Positions 58,131 to 64,000 of a stretch of 64,000 nucleotides of DNA are shown piece after piece. Position 1 is the first letter of the stretch. Each line of letters starts with the position of its first letter. The notes below the pieces were generated by a model. It had not been told where the DNA came from, did not search any database, and worked only from the letters and a program-made list of their open reading frames with translations. The position numbers and the translations under genes are program-made. The DNA comes from Cymbidium sinense. Lineage: Eukaryota; Streptophyta; Magnoliopsida; Asparagales; Orchidaceae. The DNA is taken from assembly GCA_021442155.1 (NCBI GenBank), contig JAKCPB010001436.1:51262-115261 (forward strand). Direction: 5' to 3'.

Positions 58131-58399
58131 TAGATGACTTGGTGTACACCCAAGCCAATGATGAAGGGAAAGAAAATGCACTCTACTACCTCATCGTCTA
58201 ATCCCTATTGAGGCTAATTATCCACCCATTGAGAAGCATTGGCTAGCTTTAATATTTGTATCCCAAAAGTTACAATAATACATGCTTCCTCATAAGGTGA
58301 ACTTAGTCTCTAGGATCAATCCACTATAGTATCTCATGATACGACCGATGCTATCCAAACAATTGGCACGATGGTCCATGATCCTCTCAGTTTGACATT

Positions 58400-58960
58400 A
58401 CCTTTGTACCCCTCTATGCGGTGAAAGGACAAGCAATAACAGATTTTTTAGCAACACACCCACTTCCTGGTGATCTTCGCTTAGTGATGATCTCCCCATT
58501 GAACATATCATGAACTTAAGGGATACTAGTAGTCACCGTTGGGTGATGTACTTTGATGGTGCAGCTTCCTCTCAAAGAGGAGAAGAACTACTATCTATTA
58601 TTCCAAGAAAGGCAGGGTTAGGAATAGTTCTCTTAACTCCAAACCGTGATGTGATGAAATTCTCATATCATTTGTCTAATCCTTGCACCAATAATGAAGT
58701 CCAATATGAAGCTTTGATTACCTGTCTAGAGTTAGTCATTACTCTAAGCATCCAAAATATCAACATCTTCAGGGATTCTCAGCTAGTTATAAACTAAATC
58801 ATTGGGTCCTATAAGGTTAAAATGCCCAAGATCCATCACTACCACAAGTACACCATCGAGTTGTTGGCCCAAATCCTAGAGGTTACCATTTATAAGATTC
58901 CTCGAGGAGAAAATATCATAGTGTATGCTTTAGCCAAGCTTTCCATGGAGTTGGAATGTC
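58400..58960 (+). pseudogene. Gypsy copy 2 RNase H domain
   Basis: Preceded by KGQAITDFLATHPLPGD (58418-58470), the usual tether. The domain reads RWVMYFDGAASSQRGEE (first catalytic Asp), NNEVQYEALITCLEL (catalytic Glu) and FRDSQLVIN (catalytic Asp) at 58540-58797, then a stop, then YHKYTIELLAQILEVTIYKI and ENIIVYALAKLSMELE to about 58955. The three visible acidic residues are intact, but the frame is interrupted by a stop at 58796-58798. Confidence 0.82.
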
Positions 58961-59079
58961 TGAAGGATGAGTCCATATTGATAAAGGTCCAAAATAGATA
59001 AGTCTTATCCTTATCGATATTGAACTCATCAAAAAGTACTCTCTTGAAGGGAGGTTGCCAGTACCAAGAAGGACGAGGA

Positions 59080-60330
59080 GTTAGATTGGAGGCAATCATT
59101 CATGGATTACTTAATAAAGGAAAGCTGCCTAAGAGAAGTCCTAAGCTTATTAGATGAAGCTGAGAGTACTTTCCTATAATATTGTGGATGGTGTCTTGTA
59201 CAGGCGGTCTTTTGATCATATATGGTTATGTTTAATAGACAAGCAGAAAGCCCGTAAGATCCTGACCGAGGTACACTAAGGATTATTTGGAGCCAACCAA
59301 TTTGGTCTGAAGATGAAAGCCAAGATTAAGAGACTAGGATACCACTGGCCAATGATGATCAAAGATTGCATGGATCTGCCACCATTGTCAAATACAAGTA
59401 TGGTCCTAAACCAACCACCCAACATTCTACATCCTACATTGGTCATTCAGGTTGGGGTATCAACATATTGGGTATTGATCTTCCTTCTTCTAAGGGCTAT
59501 CAGTTCATCTTAACTGCTTCTGACTACTTTTCCAAATGGGTGAAGGCAATTGTGCTCATAGTGGTCACAACTTAACTTGTGCTCTAGTTTTTTAGGAACC
59601 ATATCATATATAGGTTCAGAGTGCCTCGATGAATTATATTTGATAATGGTACTACATTCAAGAGCACCGAGATCAACAACTTGCTCGAAGACACAACATA
59701 GATTGGAGATATTCTACCATCAACTACCCGAGGGTAAATAGCTTAGCAGAAGCCATCATCAAAACTCTCATCCAAATACTAAAGAAGACACTTCACAAGT
59801 TTATAGTGGTATGAGGAGTTAGTTGAAGTTTTATGGGCCTACACCACACATGTAGAACTCCAACTCAATCTACTCCTTTCTCTTTAGTGTATGGATCCAA
59901 AGTCATTCTACCATTAGAAGTCTAACTCCCATCACTAAGGATAGCTATGGGTAGAAAGATCACAACAGAGCAGAATGCCAAGTTATGGTTAGAAGAGCTC
60001 GAAGGTTTAGAGGAGAGATGGTTATGGGCATGCCAAAACCTCAAGTTGTACAAAGCTAAAATGATTTAAGCTCACTACAAGTTAGTTTGTCCTAGATATT
60101 TGCATGTAGGAGAGCTTATTTTATTTCTGAGGAGACTGATTATTGCCCATCGTAAGATGGGAGGCAAGTTTGAATCCACATGGGAAGTCATTTTTACCAT
60201 AGAGAAAGGCTACCAAGGAGGATCTTATCAGCTTATTAATCATAAGGGAGAGCGCCCAATGCTTCCAATTAATGGGCTCTACTTAAAGAAATATTATAAA
60301 TCATGTTTGAAAATAATTATGATCAATGAA
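59080..60330 (+). pseudogene. Gypsy copy 2 integrase (frameshifted)
   Basis: The N-terminal region includes KMKAKIKRLGYHWPMMIKDC (59310-59370). After a frameshift the core reads ILGIDLPSSKGYQFILTASD and YFSKWVKAI (59456-59550), retaining the first catalytic Asp. FDNGTTFKSTEIN (59639-59680) carries the second. LAEAIIKTLIQILKKTL (59742-59795) carries the third, Glu. The C-terminal part reads KFESTWEVIFTIEKGYQGGS, YQLINHKGERPMLPINGLYL and KKYY (60158-60300), the usual end of the polyprotein. Several stops and frame changes are present. Copy 1 lacks the sequence corresponding to 59885-60965. Confidence 0.83.
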
Positions 60331-60392
60331 CATTCCATTTTGAATTCAATCTCTTCCATGTTGAATGTATTCTTATTTATGAATTTACCATG

Positions 60393-62600
60393 ATATTTTA
60401 GGGTAGGAGTAAGGAACTTGAGCGATGTCCTATCCTTCATCGACACAACACAAACACAAACTACTCATAAAAATATAAAGCAAACACATATCTTTTATCT
60501 TGGGCTACTCTAAGTTGAGATAACTCCCCCAGTGGCACTCACTCAGTAGCTACTATAAGTCGGGCTGACATGCTACCCTGCTAGTGCGTCACCCTAGTGG
60601 TCTTCTTACTTTAGAATATGTAAGTCTTCTAAGCTTTCCTTCCTTATTTGGCCACTGCACACTGACAAGCACCTTGTTAGTTTGGTAGCCTTTGGTAGGT
60701 TACCCTCATGTTGGCTTTGTTTAAGAGGATATGAGTTTATTATGCTTTCTTCTTGGATTAGCCTTCATACACTAATTAGGCTGAGTGTATTTGAGGTTTA
60801 AGATAAGTCCCGTAGCAGCTCCTTCCTCCTGACTTCTTCAAGTCTAGGTCTAGTCCTTCCTCAGGGCTCCCCGCTTACTAGTCAGTCTAGGACAGATAGC
60901 ATCTGTCCCATTGATGATAGACTATTCTGATGACCAGTTCTGCATGGAAAGTTGCAAGCCTAAATGCCTTATTTCCTAATTGATCATTGCACACCGACAG
61001 GCACCTTAGGTTGGTTGGTTCTCACTATGCTGACGGATACACCACTCATGCCAATGGATACACCTTAGGTTGGTTGGTTCTCGCACCTTAGGATACACCA
61101 CTCTTGGCATATGTAAGTCTGTTACACTTGCTCCTTGAGTTGGCCACCATAGACCTATAAGCTTTCTTTTCCAGGGCTCAAGATAATGCCCTTAGCAGCA
61201 CCTCCCCAATGGGCTCTATATTTGGATCACATGCTTTGAGGCCCGATTTAGACTATACCCAGGTTACTATCAGATTGGACAATTCCCCTTTCTTAGGAAT
61301 AATCCCTATGGTTGGAGAATCCATCTTGTGGATGTGCAGATTCTCCATTGGCCTAGTAAATCTAAGATAGGTTAAAGGCTGACATAGCCCCTTCTCAGTG
61401 TGGTCCTTCACACACCAATAGAAATATATAAAAAATATATATAATCACTTATGGATTAGGAGGACACCCCTAGCGGTACCTTTTCCAAGCAGGTATCTTA
61501 TCTTGAGGGCAATGTTAGCAAAACTCCCTATAGGAATTGCTTGACTACTCTTGAGTTAATATAAGTCCCTAGTAATATTCACTCAGTAGTCAACCCTAAG
61601 TCAGGCTCAATTTGTTGTGATACCAACATGTCACCCCAGCAGTTGTTCCCTACTTTAGAAGATGTAAGTCTGCTTTTCCTTCTTCTAGACAACCACAATC
61701 AAAAGGCAACCCTTAGGTAGGCTACCCACCCCGTAGACTATCCCTTTGGATTTGTAAATCTAAGATAGGATGAGTTCGATATATCCCCTTCTCAATAGAG
61801 CCATAACACATCGTCATGGTCCATAAATCAAATCTATCAAATTTGACAGAGCTCACATCCCCAACGGATATGCCCACAATTCAAAATCAAACTACACCAA
61901 ACAAATCATATCAAATCACATGAAATTAATTTAAAATTAATCTTGACTACTTTTGAGTTTACATAAGTTCCCAGCGGCATTCACTTAGTAGTCACCTAAG
62001 GTGAGGTTTGATTTATTGTGTATCCAACAGGTCACCCCAGCGATTGTTCCTCACTTTGGAAGATGTAAGTCTATTACGCTTTCTTCCTAGCATAGCCATT
62101 ACACACCATAGACAACCCCTTAGGTTAGCTAGCTTTACCCCATAGCCAGTAGACTATCCCTTTGGATTTCTAAACCTGAGGTAGGTCAAGGCTGATATAG
62201 CCCTTTCTCAGTGGGCCCATCGCACATCGATAGGGTCCATACATTAACTCAGATTAAATTAAACCTAATTAAATTTTCCCCAGTGGAGTTAAATCACACC
62301 CTTCTCCTTTGTGGAGCCCTAAATCATATATAAACAATTTAAGCAAACAAATCAAATTCATAACCAACCTCCCTAGTGGAGGCAAATTAAACCAACTCCC
62401 CCAATAAAGTCAAAATCAAATAAATCCAACCAAACTCTTATCCCCATTAGATACATCACCAAACAAATCTATGAAATCACACTCAAATCCCAATCCCTGA
62501 GATGAACCGCTTCCCTAGTGGAAGGTTCATATACTCCATGTCTCGAGCCATATCTCTAGTATATATGCCTCTTCATCAATTAAAACAAAATAAATTAAAG
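60393..62600 (+). repeat. 3' noncoding region of gypsy copy 2 with tandem ~402-bp module
   Basis: Two direct copies of a module start at about 61540 and 61942 (cttgactactyttgagtt) and run through ttagaagatgtaagtct, gactatccctttggattt and ccccttctcagtgg-like phrases. A third, more diverged copy starts near 60500. A short duplication, accttaggttggttggttct, occurs at about 61003 and 61063. Boxes of the form CCC(T/C)AGTGG recur from 60520 to 62520. No open frame is credible. This could be 3' UTR plus LTR-derived sequence, but no LTR ends were verified. Confidence 0.65.
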
Positions 62601-62850
62601 TCGATTCGATTTTAATCCCTGGTGAATTATAGATTCTTATCCCTAGCAGATCTTCTTTCCATAAATCATATAATCAAATCAAATTCAAACCTTATCCCCA
62701 ATAGATTTTCTTCTTCTATTCCCTCGATATGACCCCTCACATGTCATGTCCAATGCATGTGATCCCTAATGAATCTCCCTCCATGTCCTTGACATGGAAT
62801 TTCATCAAATCTTATTTCTTCTCTTATGCATACCTTTAATACTTCAACCA
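62601..62850. other. AT-rich noncoding sequence, nothing recognised
   Basis: Contains phrases such as ttatccctagcagatcttc and ttatccccaatagattttc that echo the boxes of the preceding region, then grades into the AT-rich satellite. No gene or RNA feature is seen on either strand. Confidence 0.5.
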
Positions 62851-64000
62851 AAAGCCTAACAATGTATTCATTCAAATTACATCATCTTAACATTATAATC
62901 AACATTTTATGATTTGTGATGGTGCAAGCTCAAACTAACTATACAATATCATGCTAAACATATTATAGTGTGAATTAACACACTATATTATATTATAATA
63001 TATGATGTTATATTATAATTTGCTATAATATAATATATTGTCTAACATTACACCTTATTAGAATCACTTAAAAGGAACTAAAACAAAACTTTCTCAAAAT
63101 ATGAATGATGTTTTTTTTGATGTAAAATTATTATTTTCTATTAGAAATCATACAAAATAGCATAATTTTGGTGTTGCTTCTTGGTGTGCCGTGAATTTGG
63201 CCAAATTCTTCCATCTCAACCTTGAAATTAAGATTTTTGTGAGTTTTGACCCAATGTATTATAACAAAAGTAAAACATACTTAAATGTACAATAACATTT
63301 AGTAACACCCCACCACAGTCATATATATGTGAAGTTATATTGTTATGTACATTATATTTCAATATGCTTTCTTATAATATATTATCTTACATTACATCTT
63401 AAAATGAATCACTTTAAGAAAAAAAATTATCAATTTTGGTTGAAAAATGAACATTTATTTTGGATGCAAAATTCTATTCCTTTGATTAAATGACACACCA
63501 TAGCACAACCCCAATGATGTTCCCTAAAGCTTTCCTTAAATTTGGCCAAATCCCATCATCTGAGCCTATAAATCAATATTTTTATGAATTATACCAGTAC
63601 AAACTCTACTACATCATACTATAACAAACTAAAATATGCTAAACAATAAGTAGTAATACATAATAGTATGCTATAATGCATGATGCTACACTATGTTATG
63701 GCATCCTATATTATAATACACTATAACATATTATATTATATTATATTGCATACTACATCACAAGGGATTGCTTAAAAAAAAATCATAAAATTAGTCTATA
63801 CAATAAAAAAAACTATATATTTTAGTAGTATCACTTACATATTTTAAATTGAATCAATATATTATGATGCCATGCTTTACCTATTATGAATTTGGCCAAA
63901 TTCCACCATTTTAAAGTCTAAATCAACTTTTTTATAAATATTTCTAGTGTAGGCTTGACTGCATGATTGTAAAATACTAAAAGAATTTAAATGTGCAAAA
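62851..64000. repeat. AT-rich satellite, period about 345-350 bp, continuing past the window
   Basis: The landmark aatttggccaaat recurs at 63194, 63539 and 63889, spaced 345 and 350 bp, each followed by a similar sequence (ccatc, then aatcaa or aattaaga, then a T run, then taaaactaaa-like text and TATAAT-rich sequence). Two of the three landmarks form the perfect 16-base palindrome gaatttggccaaattc. An earlier partial unit begins near 62860. TATAATATATTATA tracts occupy the second half of units (62985-63045, 63655-63755). No coding sequence is seen. Confidence 0.75.

Larger units (their letters stand above)
54214..62600 (+). mobile_element. Gypsy copy 2: decayed Ty3/gypsy element lacking gag
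   Basis: Order on the plus strand: repetitive noncoding block (54214-55750), retropepsin remnant, linker, RT, RNase H, integrase (to about 60330) and a repeat-rich 3' region. The domain order protease-RT-RNase H-integrase identifies Ty3/gypsy, and the wording resembles plant Tat-like lineages, though I cannot place it firmly. No gag, LTR pair, primer-binding site or polypurine tract is identified. Stops, frameshifts and an altered RT active site make it inactive. The right boundary is uncertain. Confidence 0.82.

Noticed and set aside
54214..62600. An integrated plant pararetrovirus
   Set aside because: The domain order protease-RT-RNase H-integrase, with clear integrase motifs, fits Ty3/gypsy; pararetroviruses usually lack integrase, and no movement or coat protein is seen.

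Overview
The window looks like a repeat-dominated, subtelomeric or pericentromeric stretch of a flowering-plant nuclear genome. The evidence is long tracts of Arabidopsis-type telomere-like sequence (TTTAGGG and degenerate TTTAGG/TTTATTTTA derivatives), plant L1-type LINEs (ORF1 with a DUF4283/zinc-knuckle-like region; ORF2 with APE endonuclease, reverse transcriptase and RNase H), two decayed Ty3/gypsy elements, and 3' fragments of a plant glycine-rich RNA-binding protein gene. I cannot name the species. No intact host gene, rRNA, tRNA or CRISPR array was recognised.

Layout. 1-165: 5' end of a minus-strand LINE that lies mostly left of the window. 166-6933: telomere-derived satellite, interrupted at 466-916 by a glycine-rich protein (GRP) retro-fragment. 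6934-16315: LINE A (minus). 16316-16605: satellite. 16606-23366: gypsy copy 1 (minus, with an internal deletion). 23367-30925: 7.5 kb of satellite in the opposite (CCCTAAA) orientation. 30926-31532: satellite back in TTTAGGG orientation. 31533-40775: LINE B (minus). 40776-42730: satellite. 42731-43070: GRP fragment 2. 43121-51570: LINE C (minus). 51571-52752: satellite. 52753-53192: GRP fragment 3. 53193-54213: satellite. 54214 to about 62600: gypsy copy 2 (plus) with repeat-rich flanks. About 62850-64000: AT-rich satellite with a period near 347 bp.

How the parts relate. The telomere-like sequence is not a chromosome end. It is an evolved satellite in which a TTTAGGG-rich segment, a recurrent hinge resembling TTTAAATTAAGTAAACCAG, and an AT-rich TTTATTTTAGG segment repeat every 0.4-1 kb or so. 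The LINEs all lie in the same orientation in this satellite, with poly(A) ends abutting CTAAA-type sequence, which raises the possibility of telomere-repeat targeting. The GRP fragments share one 5' truncation point and homologous flanks, so they were probably one retro-insertion later amplified with the satellite. Gypsy copy 1 plus the reversed satellite (16606-30925) behaves as one inverted block.

All coding regions are pseudogenes as read here. Comparison of the LINE copies shows repeated loss of the middle base of CAG/CTG triplets (CWG read as CG). This could be a sequencing artefact at CHG-methylated sites, so some frameshifts may not be real.
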